This document shows, in pieces, positions 21,326-32,322 of a stretch of DNA of 64,000 bases (its first letter is position 1; the number at the start of each line of letters is the position of its first letter). The DNA is from Tritrichomonas musculus (taxonomy: Eukaryota; Parabasalia; Tritrichomonadida; Tritrichomonadidae). The notes under the pieces were generated by a model, which worked only from the letters and a program-made list of their open reading frames with translations, was not told where the DNA came from and did not search any database. The stretch lies in contig JAPFFF010000002.1 of NCBI GenBank assembly GCA_039105265.1, forward strand, positions 6,138,001 to 6,202,000, read 5' to 3'. Both the position numbers and the translations under genes were made by a program.

Positions 21326-22370
21326 ATTGCTTCCAGCCAATTCATTTGTTCATTCCATTCAATTTGTTCAATAACACTTGCAATAACATTCACAAAAAGG
21401 TCAATTCAAACAATTCCAATCGTTCGTTCAATTCATTTGTTTCATTCAATTCAACACACATTCACAACAAGAAAGAGTGGGATAATACTTTCATTCAATT
21501 CATTTATTCAATTCCATTTCTAAATACTAAGGCGAATTGTCGCCTCTGCTTTCGATCAACAACCACAACATGAAAATGGAGTGAACAGATTCATTTAATT
21601 CATTCAACATCATTCATTCAATTCGTTCAATCTATTCGACATTATTCATTCATTCAAATAAGAGGTCAAATGCATTGATGAGAAATAACACTTATAATAA
21701 TATCACAACAAGGCCGTTTCATTCATTTGTTCATTCCATTCCATTTGTTCAATAAGGTCATTTCAGTTCATTAATTTGCTTAATACTATCATTCATTCAT
21801 TCAATTTGTTTATTCGTTTCATTCGTTCAATTCATTCAATTTGTTCAATAACACTTATAATAATTCATGTCAAATACAGGTGAAGAAAATCGGGTGAGAA
21901 ATCACCTCTTCACCCTGACTATATTTTTCAAATAAGAGGCCAATTCATTCATTTCATTCATTCGTTCGTTCAAATACTAAGGTTAATTCACATTATCAAT
22001 CAATAATGCTTCTTAGATAATGTAATGGACAGATTCAAATACAGGTCAAATACTAAGGCCAATTCATGTAAAATGCATTTAACAAATACCGCTTCGTGTC
22101 ACTGAATAGAACAAGTAAGATAAAGATGACAGGTCAAATACAAGGGTTAGATCTAACCTCTTCACCTTATTAGTAATCAGTTCATAAAAATGAAGTGGAC
22201 AGATATAAGTAGAATAAATGAAAATATTTTTTGGTTTCGCTAATGTCACTATGTCATCAGATGTCACCGGATAAATCGTTTCCTAAAAAATGGAGCGGAC
22301 AGATGACAGATGATAGAACATAAACATCTTTGTTTAATATTATTCCAGCGAAGACAAAAATAATATATTA

Positions 22371-22643
22371 TTAGATCAACTCATTCATAACTTCATTTAA
22401 TACACCAAGGCACTTATCATTAACACTATCCTTCTTGTCTACGATTAATATTAAATTACCATTCCTTTTAGTAAACTTGTATCCAGTTATCTTAATCTGA
22501 TTATTAAGTTCCTTAGGTTTAAATTGATTACAGTAAGGATTATTCTTTATAAGCTTCCTTAATGGTTTAATCTCATCTCTCTTAGCTAGCTCACTTATGA
22601 AGTTAAACAAAATTTCTTTTTCACTAATATCATAAATATTCAT
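22371..22643 (-). CDS. Small unrecognised protein of the palindromic element (left copy)
   Basis: 90 residues beginning MNIYDISEKEILFNFISELA, basic and Lys-rich, with no motif I know. It is compact and identical in both arms (mirror 23802-24074). It ends close to the repeat array and starts 34 bases downstream of the acidic gene's stop, so the two may share a transcript. Confidence 0.55.
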   Translation of the reverse strand: MNIYDISEKEILFNFISELAKRDEIKPLRKLIKNNPYCNQFKPKELNNQIKITGYKFTKRNGNLILIVDKKDSVNDKCLGVLNEVMNELI

Positions 22644-22676
22644 TTAAATATAAACAAAAATAATAACAAAGATTGT

Positions 22677-23294
22677 TTACTTATTAATCATATCAGCAAA
22701 GACTTTATTTCTCCTCATTATCTTAGGCATCGGTTCGTAATAAACTATATCAACATCATCGCTCGAGTCATCTTCTTTATTCTGTTTAATTACCTCGTTT
22801 ATTATTTCTTTAGTAAGTTTCTTGTGCTCCTTTCGTTCTCTTTCTTTCTTTAAGTACTCGTTTATATTTTGTAATTCTTGTAGTATCTGTAAACTGATAT
22901 AAATTGGATCTAGATTAAGGTGGTGATTAAACTTAGGGCTGTATAAAGGAGGTTGTTCGTCTTCTTCATCTTTATTATTTGTATTATCATCTTCTTTATT
23001 ATTTGTATCTTGTTCGTCTTCATCATCGCTAGAGGCTTCTTCGTCATCTCTTTTTGTTTCTCGTTCGGCATCTCTTTTTGTATTATCTCGTTCGGCATCT
23101 CTTCTTATATTATCTTCATTGTCGGCATCTTCATCGTCGCTTACTTCTAATGGCTCCTTTCGTTTCTTAAGAATATATTTTCCGTCTTTGCGTGTTGGAT
23201 AAACTTCGTAAAACGGGTCTTCGATTCCTCTTAACCATTTGTTTATTATCTGTAATCGTTTTGTGCCTTTCAAGTATTCGCCAGATTTAGACAT
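22677..23294 (-). CDS. Acidic, low-complexity protein of the palindromic element
   Basis: 205 residues. The N-terminal 45 residues are basic (MSKSGEYLKGTKRLQIINKW...). Residues about 50-115 are Asp/Glu-rich with DAERD/KRD repeats. The C-terminal part is a helical region (LDPIYISLQILQELQNINEY) and ends KIMRRNKVFADMINK. The first third lies in the unique centre of the palindrome, so only this copy has it. Function unknown; the acidic/basic split recalls DNA-packaging or replication accessory proteins but nothing firm can be said. Confidence 0.6.
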   Translation of the reverse strand: MSKSGEYLKGTKRLQIINKWLRGIEDPFYEVYPTRKDGKYILKKRKEPLEVSDDEDADNEDNIRRDAERDNTKRDAERETKRDDEEASSDDEDEQDTNNKEDDNTNNKDEEDEQPPLYSPKFNHHLNLDPIYISLQILQELQNINEYLKKERERKEHKKLTKEIINEVIKQNKEDDSSDDVDIVYYEPMPKIMRRNKVFADMINK

Positions 23295-23378
23295 TTACAA
23301 TAATAGTAAAAAGTAAGTTCGGTAAGTATTGGTAATTGCAAATATTATTATTAGCAAGTATTGTTTTTTCCTATTTTT
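23067..23378. other. Unique centre (loop) of the giant palindrome
   Basis: 312 bp not repeated in either arm. It contains the start region of the acidic gene (to 23294) and about 80 bases of AT-rich DNA with TAAGTATTG/TAATTGCAAATATT stretches. Confidence 0.8.
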
Positions 23379-23768
23379 GAACGAGAAACAAAAAGAGATG
23401 ACGAAGAAGCCTCTAGCGATGATGAAGACGAACAAGATACAAATAATAAAGAAGATGATAATACAAATAATAAAGATGAAGAAGACGAACAACCTCCTTT
23501 ATACAGCCCTAAGTTTAATCACCACCTTAATCTAGATCCAATTTATATCAGTTTACAGATACTACAAGAATTACAAAATATAAACGAGTACTTAAAGAAA
23601 GAAAGAGAACGAAAGGAGCACAAGAAACTTACTAAAGAAATAATAAACGAGGTAATTAAACAGAATAAAGAAGATGACTCGAGCGATGATGTTGATATAG
23701 TTTATTACGAACCGATGCCTAAGATAATGAGGAGAAATAAAGTCTTTGCTGATATGATTAATAAGTAA
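23379..23768 (+). CDS. Partial second copy of the acidic protein gene (right arm)
   Basis: Identical to the C-terminal two thirds of the gene at 22677-23294 (from ERETKRDDEE on). The shared arm begins inside the gene, so this copy lacks the original start; an ATG at 23361 in the centre gives a possible 135-residue product with a different short N-terminus. Confidence 0.6.
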   Translation, partial: ERETKRDDEEASSDDEDEQDTNNKEDDNTNNKDEEDEQPPLYSPKFNHHLNLDPIYISLQILQELQNINEYLKKERERKEHKKLTKEIINEVIKQNKEDDSSDDVDIVYYEPMPKIMRRNKVFADMINK

Positions 23769-23801
23769 ACAATCTTTGTTATTATTTTTGTTTATATTTA
23801 A

Positions 23802-24074
23802 ATGAATATTTATGATATTAGTGAAAAAGAAATTTTGTTTAACTTCATAAGTGAGCTAGCTAAGAGAGATGAGATTAAACCATTAAGGAAGCTTATAAAG
23901 AATAATCCTTACTGTAATCAATTTAAACCTAAGGAACTTAATAATCAGATTAAGATAACTGGATACAAGTTTACTAAAAGGAATGGTAATTTAATATTAA
24001 TCGTAGACAAGAAGGATAGTGTTAATGATAAGTGCCTTGGTGTATTAAATGAAGTTATGAATGAGTTGATCTAA
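23802..24074 (+). CDS. Small unrecognised protein of the palindromic element (right copy)
   Basis: 90 residues, identical to the mirror gene at 22371-22643. No recognised domain. Confidence 0.55.
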   Translation: MNIYDISEKEILFNFISELAKRDEIKPLRKLIKNNPYCNQFKPKELNNQIKITGYKFTKRNGNLILIVDKKDSVNDKCLGVLNEVMNELI

Positions 24075-24114
24075 TAATATATTATTTTTGTCTTCGCTGG
24101 AATAATATTAAACA

Positions 24115-27105
24115 AAGATGTTTATGTTCTATCATCTGTCATCTGTCCGCTCCATTTTTTAGGAAACGATTTATCCGGTGACATCTGATGACATAGTGAC
24201 ATTAGCGAAACCAAAAAATATTTTCATTTATTCTACTTATATCTGTCCACTTCATTTTTATGAACTGATTACTAATAAGGTGAAGAGGTTAGATCTAACC
24301 CTTGTATTTGACCTGTCATCTTTATCTTACTTGTTCTATTCAGTGACACGAAGCGGTATTTGTTAAATGCATTTTACATGAATTGGCCTTAGTATTTGAC
24401 CTGTATTTGAATCTGTCCATTACATTATCTAAGAAGCATTATTGATTGATAATGTGAATTAACCTTAGTATTTGAACGAACGAATGAATGAAATGAATGA
24501 ATTGGCCTCTTATTTGAAAAATATAGTCAGGGTGAAGAGGTGATTTCTCACCCGATTTTCTTCACCTGTATTTGACATGAATTATTATAAGTGTTATTGA
24601 ACAAATTGAATGAATTGAACGAATGAAACGAATAAACAAATTGAATGAATGAATGATAGTATTAAGCAAATTAATGAACTGAAATGACCTTATTGAACAA
24701 ATGGAATGGAATGAACAAATGAATGAAACGGCCTTGTTGTGATATTATTATAAGTGTTATTTCTCATCAATGCATTTGACCTCTTATTTGAATGAATGAA
24801 TAATGTCGAATAGATTGAACGAATTGAATGAATGATGTTGAATGAATTAAATGAATCTGTTCACTCCATTTTCATGTTGTGGTTGTTGATCGAAAGCAGA
24901 GGCGACAATTCGCCTTAGTATTTAGAAATGGAATTGAATAAATGAATTGAATGAAAGTATTATCCCACTCTTTCTTGTTGTGAATGTGTGTTGAATTGAA
25001 TGAAACAAATGAATTGAACGAACGATTGGAATTGTTTGAATTGACCTTTTTGTGAATGTTATTGCAAGTGTTATTGAACAAATTGAATGGAATGAACAAA
25101 TGAATTGGCTGGAAGCAATAAGGTTAACAGGTTAGATCTAACCCTATTTTTCTAACCTTAATGCATTTTACATAAATTGAGTGCTTGTTTTGAACGAATA
25201 ATGTCGAATGGAATCGAATGAATGATAGTATTAAGCAAATTAACTACCCTATTAAATGACCTTATTGAACAAATGAATTGGCTGGAATGAACAAATGAAT
25301 GAAACGGCCTTGTTGTGATATTATTATAAGTGTTATTTCTCATCAATGCATTTGACCTCTTATTTGAATGAATGAGTAGTGTCGAATAGATTGAACGAAT
25401 TGAATGAATAAATTGAGTGAACGAATTGAATGATGTTATTAAATGAATTGAACGAATTGAACGAATAAATTGAGTGAATGCATTTGATTGGTCATCTGTT
25501 CACTCCATTTTCTGTTTCATGTTGTGGTTGTTGAATGAAAACAGAAGGCAACAATTCACCTTAGTATTTAGAAATGGAATTGAACAAATTGAATGATAGT
25601 ATTGAATGAATTGAATGAATTATAGTATTAAGCAAATTAACTACACTATTAAACGAACTTAATTGACCGAAAGCAATAAGGTTAGAAAAATAGGGTTAAA
25701 TCTAACCTGTTAACCTTTAATGCATTTTACATAAATTGATTGCTGGTTTTGAACGAATTGAATTGAGTGAACGAATTAAATGAATTGAATGAAACGAGTG
25801 AAAGGAATTAAATGAAAGGAATGAATCTGTCCACTCCATTTTCTGTTTCATGTTATGGTTATTGATCGAAAGCAGAGGTGATAAATCACCTTAGTATTTT
25901 ATTTGTCTTCTGTCCTCTGTCCACTCCATTTTTCATGAACTGATTTATCATGGAACATGGAACATTATCATGGAACAGGAAACATTATCATTAATAAACT
26001 GATTGATTGATCGAAAACAGAAGGCGACAATTCACCTCGTATTTGACCTTGTTGTGAATGAATGAACTGAATTGACTGAAATGAATAAATGAATTGAATT
26101 GAACGAACGAATAGATTGAATTGAACAAACGAATGAAATGAATCTGTTCACTCCATTTTCTGTTTCATGTTGTGGTTGTTGATCGAAGACAGAAGGCGAC
26201 AATTCACCTCGTATTTGACCTTATTGTGAATGAATGAACGAATCGAATTGACTGGAATGAATAAATGAATTGAACGAATTAAATGAATTGAATTAAACGA
26301 ACGAATGCATTTGAATGAATGAATAATGTCGAATATATTGAACGAATTAACTATACTATTAAACGAACTGAGTTGAATGAACAAATTAACTACACTATTA
26401 AACGAATTGAATGATGTTGAATGAATGGAATTGAACGAATTGATCGGAAGCAATAAGGTTAGAAAAATAGGGTTAGATCTAACCTGTTAACCTTTAATGC
26501 ATTTTACATAAATTGAGTGCTGGTTTTGAACGAACGAATAGAATGAATTGAATGATGTCGAATGAAATTGACCTCTTATTTGGTCTTAGAATTTGATTAT
26601 TTAGGAATTGAACGAACGAATGGAATTGTTGTGAATGTTATTGAACAAATTGACTGGAATGAATTAAATGAATTGAATGGAATGAATGCATTTGGCCTCT
26701 TATTTGAATTGATCATCTGTTCACTCCATTTTCTAGGAGCATATAGTGGTTGTTTAAATGAAAGCAGAGGTGACAAAAATATAGTGACAATTCACCTGTT
26801 CACCTTTAATACAATTCACCTTAGTATTTGGCCTCTTATTTAGAAACGACCTTGTTGTGAATGTTATTGAACAAATTGAATGAATGAAACGAATTGAATG
26901 AATGAAACGAGTGAATGTTATTGCAAGTGTTATTGAACGAATTGAATGATAGTATTGAACCTAATTATCGATATTTCTAGTTAATGCATTTGACCTCTTA
27001 TTTGATTATTTAGAAATTAAATGAATTGAAAGCAATAAGGTTAGAAAAATCGGGTGAGAATTCACCCTCGTGCCGAGCACTCGCTGCGAGGCCTCTTCAC
27101 CTTTA
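24115..27105. repeat. TTCAT-type array with cassettes (right arm)
   Basis: Reverse-complement mirror of 19340-22330. Cassette mirrors lie at about 25120-25159, 25678-25717 and 26455-26494. Confidence 0.8.
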
Positions 27106-27114
27106 AATGAAAAA

Positions 27115-28149
27115 TACGTGATTGTTGTTAATGATTCGATTGTTGTTGATGATACTAAATAATGTTAATACTGTTGTTGTTAATGGATGCTGTTAATGAT
27201 AGATGCCGTCGTTGATAGATGTTTGTTGTTGATAATGATGCTAAATAATGTTAATACTGATGTTGATAATAAATGATGGTGATGATAATGATGCTAAATA
27301 ATGTTAATACTGATGTTGATGATAAATGATGGTGATGATAATGATGCTAAATAATGTTAATACTGATGTTGATGTTAATAAATGATGTTGATGCTGTTGT
27401 CGATAGATGTTAATAGTAAATGTTGTTGATGTTGATGGTAATATTAATAATGATAGATATTGTTAATGATAGATGGTGATGCTGTTGATAGATGGTGATG
27501 TTGGTTGATGCTAAATAATGTTAATACTGTTGATAATGATAAATGCTGTTGTTGATAGATGTTAATAGATGGTGTTGTTGTTGTTAATGTCGTTGTTGAT
27601 AATAATACTAAATAATATTAATAATGTTAATGATAGATGCTGTTGCTGTTGTTGTTGATAGTTGATAGTTGATGCTGATGCTGTTGATATTAATAATGTT
27701 AATACTGATGTCGATGATATGTGATGCTGTTGTTAATGATAGATGCTGTTGTTGTTAATAGATGATGCTGTTGGTTGATGTTGTTGATATTAAGGTTGAT
27801 AGATGATGCTGTTGGTTGATGTTGTTGATAGTAAATGATGCTGTTGTTGATAGATGCCGTTGTTGTTGATGTTAAATGATGCTGTTGGTTGATGATAATA
27901 TTAATAATGTTGGTTGATAGATGCTCTTGGTTGATGCTAAATAATGTTAATACTGCTGTTGTTGTTGTTAATGATAGATGCCATCGTTGATGGATGATGC
28001 TTTTGTTGATAGTAAATGATATTGATGTTAATGTTAATAGTAAATGATGATGATAATAAATAATGTTGATAGATGCTGTTGTTGTTGTTGATATTCATAA
28101 TGTTGATGGATGCTGATATTAAATGATTGCTGGATTGCTTCATAAAATA
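27115..28149. repeat. GAT/GTT trinucleotide repeat field (right arm)
   Basis: Mirror of 18296-19330. Confidence 0.85.
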
Positions 28150-28169
28150 AAAATATATAATTGAATGGT

Positions 28170-29564
28170 TTACTCTATCTTAACTAAATTATATACTCTT
28201 TGCATTTTACCTTTCTCTCTGTTATATCTACTTCTTATTTCATATCCCTCAGGTACATCCTTCTCGTTTTTAAACCCAAAGTGCTGATATAACTGTTTTT
28301 TGCCATTAAACTCTCTGTTCAAATCATTTTCGTTTATCATTATTGTATCCTTATTTGTTTCTTCCTCCTGTTCTGTCTCTTCAACAATAACTTCTCCAAT
28401 CTTGCTCATGTATCTTATCCATGAATCTTTGTCCATTGATTGCCATGCATTAGCTCTCAATTGATTTAATCTTGTCTTATATCTGTTCTTGGCTACCTTG
28501 TATGTAAACTTCTCTTCTGGTACCTTTACTTGCCTCATGTATAGATAAGCTGTTGAATTCTCGTTCCTGTTTCTTCCTACAAACTGTTCAACTGATGATA
28601 CGGTATCTAATGGGGTCTGAATGAATATAGACAATAGATTTTCCTTCAGTGACTGACCTGATTGGATACATGAAGTAGCAATAACTATATCAACGTCCTC
28701 CGTGCTAACAAACTTGCCTTCATCACTTATCTCTACTTCCTTCTTATCAGAGTTGTACAATGCTTTATTAAGTTCATTGTCGATACACTCCTTTAATCGT
28801 TCACATTCATTCTTGTCTTCTATCTTAATTAATATCTTATCATACCTCTTTATCTCTTCTAGTACTTGCTTAGCTATAGTCTCTCTTTGCTCTTGCATAT
28901 TGCTTCTCAGCTTGTATAGATATATCGTTCTGTGGTATTTGATGTCGGCTAATGGGTTTATCTTTTCGTATTCTTCAAAGACTGATAAGCAAGAAATGTC
29001 AGATGCTGTAGCAGTAATCAAACCTACATTATTAAACTCTCTACAGATCTCTATTAACGATATGTGTTCTAGTAGTAGGTGTGCTTCATCAATAAGGAGT
29101 GTGTATTCACTGTTGAAATCTATTTGGTGGTGATAGAAATGCTCTATGATTCCTCCAAGACACTTAGATGCGGTAGAGAATGTAGTTATAACAACAGGTA
29201 TAAAGTGCTTGATGGCTTCCTTAAACTCTTTAAACGCCCCTTCCTTTACACATAACTTTATCATTTCATCTATGTTCTCGGGGTGATTGTTGTTTAATGC
29301 TACATACAACTTAGAGTAGAACTCCGCAGCGATGTTAATGGTAGGTACGATGAGTATGAACTTGTTATCAGGTACTGTGTTATAGATCCATTTCCTTATT
29401 GCTGTTGATTTGCCTGAACCAATTGGTGCTTGACAAATGAACTTCTTTATGGCTTTCTCTATGGTTATCTCTTCTTCTTCTGTGCTTTTAGTATAAGTTA
29501 TCTCATATGATTTAACGGGAAGGCTCTCAAACACATTCCAGTCAACATACTGCTTGGTTGTCAT
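28170..29564 (-). CDS. Superfamily-2 helicase-like protein (right copy)
   Basis: Encodes the same 464 residues as 16881-18275 on the opposite strand, with all motifs intact. The identity of the two copies points to a young insertion or to continuing gene conversion between the arms. Confidence 0.75.
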   Translation of the reverse strand: MTTKQYVDWNVFESLPVKSYEITYTKSTEEEEITIEKAIKKFICQAPIGSGKSTAIRKWIYNTVPDNKFILIVPTINIAAEFYSKLYVALNNNHPENIDEMIKLCVKEGAFKEFKEAIKHFIPVVITTFSTASKCLGGIIEHFYHHQIDFNSEYTLLIDEAHLLLEHISLIEICREFNNVGLITATASDISCLSVFEEYEKINPLADIKYHRTIYLYKLRSNMQEQRETIAKQVLEEIKRYDKILIKIEDKNECERLKECIDNELNKALYNSDKKEVEISDEGKFVSTEDVDIVIATSCIQSGQSLKENLLSIFIQTPLDTVSSVEQFVGRNRNENSTAYLYMRQVKVPEEKFTYKVAKNRYKTRLNQLRANAWQSMDKDSWIRYMSKIGEVIVEETEQEEETNKDTIMINENDLNREFNGKKQLYQHFGFKNEKDVPEGYEIRSRYNREKGKMQRVYNLVKIE

Positions 29565-29699
29565 TTGGACAAGAATAAAAACAAAAAAAGAAAACAAATG
29601 ATGTGTATTTAATTGGATGTGTATTTGTGCTTATGAGGGTGTTGCGTTTTCTATGATAAGTAGATGCTTGTATGTTTACTAGGTTCTTAATGGTATTAT

Positions 29700-29927
29700 A
29701 CTTATGAAGGTAAATATTTGGTCACGTTACTGACACAAAATCTGACACCTAGTATAGAAGCTTGTGGAAATTGTGTCATAGCGTGACAGAATTGACACAA
29801 GGTATAGGCAGTGGGAACATAGCGACCGCGGCCGTATGCGAAGCTCCAAGCGAAGGCGTGCCTGAGCTTGGCTGCGGAGCGTATAGGCTGGGGGGAGAGT
29901 ATCGACCACTGCCTATACTACACTACT
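29700..29927. repeat. GC-rich tip of the right arm
   Basis: Mirror of 16519-16745, with the G6 run and T at the one site that differs. Confidence 0.7.
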
Positions 29928-29932
29928 AAAGT
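29928..29932. repeat. Right target-site duplication of the palindromic element
   Basis: AAAGT, matching 16514-16518; removing one copy together with the element restores the transposase frame. Confidence 0.75.
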
Positions 29933-30601
29933 ATCATTCAAATTTTTAACGATTCCATTGTTAATTAATAAATTACAATAGGCTTCTGAGTTAAGCCTTC
30001 CTTTCACTCGCAACAACTCTGTTCGATATCCGCCCGGCCCAATGCCTGCCCAGGCCATAACGGTTTTCGGTTTTTGTTCAGCATTATATAAAGATAATGG
30101 TGGATGATGCCCACGACGCCTCCATATTCCTGGCTTGTGACAATCAATTTCAACGGTTGATTCGTCTGTTATTATGATATTTGGAACTTGTTTTGGCTCA
30201 AATCCGGAAATAAAAGAACAAAAAAACTTTCTTCTTGCAAAATGCTCTTCTTTCATTGAAGGAACTGGCGTTTTTTTCATGTATTTTATCGCATCATCGT
30301 TTAAAATGCATTTTATAGTAGACTTTGATAGGTCAAAATCAAAAGAAGCATTTTTCAATGTTGTCTCGCCATCGTAATCAAAAAAACCTATTACTGCCTG
30401 TTTAACATCGTCAAATATAGTTGGTGGTCTGCCTCGTTTGATCTCAAGCTGCGGCTTTGCTTCATACCTATGCCAGAAGCTTCTTATTGTTGATTCGTTG
30501 AACCCAGTTAATCTTGATATCGAGATCCATCTAGGTCCTAATTGATCGTAAAATCTGATTATTGAGACTTTGTCATCGTTTGATAGTGTTTTGTATGTCA
30601 T
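29928..30601 (-). CDS. Tc1-type transposase, N-terminal part
   Basis: Starts with an ATG at 30601. Residues about 1-60 form a helix-turn-helix DNA-binding region (LSNDDKVSIIRFYDQLG...FNESTIRSFWHRY), followed by a GRPP hook. A second HTH-like stretch (STIKCILNDDAIKYMKK) follows. IIITDESTVEI holds the first catalytic Asp, and WRRRGHHPP and VMAWAGIGPGG are typical Tc1 core elements. The reading frame stops where the palindromic element begins. The rest is at 16144-16518. Confidence 0.85.
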
Positions 30602-30753
30602 TGCAAAATAACCAAAAATTCAATAAAACCGTTGAATATTTATCAGAATTTATTTATCTTCAATTCAAAATATTTTGTTTTAATTTTTCTGAGAATAAAA
30701 AAATTTTCTTAGAAAAAAATTGAATAAGCGTGAAAATTTTCGAATTGAGTTTA

Positions 30754-31230
30754 TTACAGAAACTAATCTCACTTTCATATGATTGTCCTTGCAGTTATAT
30801 AAGTTGATTTTATTCAACATTAGCATAACATTATTTACTCAAATCATCTTCGCCTGCTCAAGTCATTTACCCAATTTCAATCTCACAACTTTTTCAGAAG
30901 ACTGAAGAGTCTCTTCCATCTTACAGTTATTATGATAATTCTATTCAACATACACATAACATTATTTACACAAGTTCCTTGAATTTTAATCTACTTTTTC
31001 AATTTTTATTTAAGTTTGAAAAGATCCATTAATTACAAAAGTTTAATGTACCATTTCAATTTTTACTTGATGTTCTCCCAAATAACTTATAATCTTTTAT
31101 CCATAGCTGTTATATCAATTTATAATTCAGAATGCATCTGATATATCAGTTAAATTTGATTTAATAATCCTATTAATTTGATATATCAGCCAACTTAAGT
31201 TATCAAAACCACGATAAAAATAAATTAAGA
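30754..31230. repeat. Subterminal-type repeats, inverted relative to 42640-42830
   Basis: Holds two tandem-like units (CAGTTAT...ATTCAACAT...CATAACATTATTTAC). The stretch CTTTTTCAGAAGACTGAAGA and its surroundings reappear reverse-complemented at about 42660-42810, beyond the hAT transposase relic. The pair may be the two ends of an old hAT-like element that later received the other insertions. Confidence 0.5.
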
Positions 31231-31904
31231 TATAGGGAGGTCAACCGTAAAATTTTTGTCAAAATTTTAAGGCAAACTTAAAATCTGAGAATTTTTGTAT
31301 AATAATTATAGAACTATATAGTTCATTGAATATACTATTTATTAAAAATATTTTTTCCTAATTTTATCAATAGGGCCAAAAAAGGCAAAGCATTAAAGTT
31401 GTAATGACTTGTGATTTGAAAATTGAGTTATTTCTTAAAAGTTTTCAGTAAAATCATTAAGATAATTAATAAAAGACTTTGTTCTGCCATTGAAATGATT
31501 ATAAAGCGAGTTTAAATGTGATAATTTTATAATTCTGCTCTTTAATTACATAAAATGTAATATGATAGTTATATTCTAAATGATTATATGAAATTGATGC
31601 AAATGTAATAAAAATATTAGAAAATAAGAGAGAAAATCTATTAAAAATCAATTTTATGATAGATTGAAATATATATCAATGATTATATTATTTTGATATT
31701 TAAATAATTTAAATTGTGATTCAAAAATGAATTTTAAATTGATAACCTAAGCAAATAAATATTTTCATAATAACCTTCTTGAATAAAACTTAAAATATTA
31801 ATCAATTTGATTCAAATAATCATAAAAGCCACTTTTTTATAAAATGGTGAATTATGGTTAATTTTTTTTTAATTTTCGAAAAGTTGTTGCCTTTTGTGGA
31901 CCTA

Positions 31905-32322
31905 AGTAGTGATAGTGTATCAATAATCGGGACCAGATAAATCCCACTTAAAACGCCCAAAATGACCCCTTTTTGGCCCCCTTCTAAATATCAAAAATAG
32001 CATACACCCATAGCACCATATTTTGAACCTGCATTTGACCCCACATTCGGACCCATATTCGGGGGCCACATAGAGTTCCCCATTTTGTGCCCATAGTGAA
32101 TCCACCCCAAAACGCCCATAAAACGCCCATATTGGGGCCCATACAAATTCCAAAAATTGCCCACTTATGGCCAACATATGGGACCACCTATAGACCACTT
32201 ATGGGACAAGCTAATGGAACAAGCTAATGGAACAGACCGATGGCGACACAGACCGATGGGACAACCCAAATGAATTCCAAAAATAACGCGATTCTCGAAT
32301 CAATCCAATTTTTTATCCGTGA
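31905..32322. repeat. Polinton left terminal inverted repeat
   Basis: Contains short tandem units of the type TGGTCCCATAAGTGG seen from the other strand, and GGGCGTTTT-type units. It is matched in inverted orientation by 40753-41134, with length differences in the tandem part. Confidence 0.75.

Larger units (their letters stand above)
19340..22330. repeat. TTCAT/TTCAATTCG array with palindromic cassettes (left arm)
   Basis: About 3 kb built from TTCATTCAATTCGTTCAATT-like sequence. It is interrupted by recurring modules: AAGGT(G/T)A...T(C/A)ACCTT cassettes with palindromic cores (GGTTAGATCTAACC), a TTTATGTAAAATGCATTA lead, an ACAACCACAACATGAAA stretch, and AAATGGAGTGAACAGAT. The cassette at 19342-19408 contains two GC-rich hairpins (CTCGCAGCGAG and CTCGGCACGAG). 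No protein-coding gene is convincing inside it. Mirror copy at 24115-27105. Confidence 0.8.
16519..29927. mobile_element. 13.4 kb giant-palindrome element with AGTAGTG tips (unclassified)
   Basis: Arms 16519-23066 and 23379-29927 are inverted copies of each other (positions pair so that they sum to about 46445), separated by a 312 bp unique centre. I saw only two differences, both near the tips: a C5/G6 run and one C/T at about 16714, so the arms are nearly identical. The tips begin AGTAGTGTAG. Each arm carries GC-rich tip DNA with iterated motifs, a helicase-like gene, an ATC/AAC repeat field, a TTCAT-type array with palindromic cassettes, and one or two small genes. There is no transposase, integrase, polymerase or capsid gene that I can recognise. 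The tips resemble those of the Polinton at 31905-41134, so a Polinton-related or Polinton-mobilised element is possible. It looks whole and young. Confidence 0.85.
15960..30751 (-). mobile_element. Tc1-type DNA transposon, split by a 13.4 kb insertion
   Basis: The inverted ends are about 23 bp: left AACTCAGTTTTTAAATTTTC at 15960, right AACTCAATTCGAAAATTTTC reverse-complemented, ending at 30751. TA flanks both (15958-15959 and 30752-30753). Subtracting the inserted palindromic element and its 5 bp duplication leaves about 1.38 kb, the normal size of a Tc1/mariner element. It carries one transposase gene on the minus strand. Confidence 0.85.

Noticed and set aside
19602-22267. Several 60-100 codon frames in the TTCAT array
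   Set aside because: Repeat translation (SFNSIHS type) on both strands, no domain; the array explains them.
19340-22330. CRISPR array
   Set aside because: Units vary in length, spacers are not unique, and the context is a eukaryotic element.
16519-29927. Palindrome as a pure assembly artefact
   Set aside because: The arms differ at least twice near the tips, the centre is unique, and the two flanks are different halves of one Tc1 with a duplication. Long reads would still be the proof.
31920-32198. Trp/Gly-rich frames in the Polinton terminal repeats
   Set aside because: Products of tandem GGTCCCATA-type repeats; they occur in both terminal repeats.
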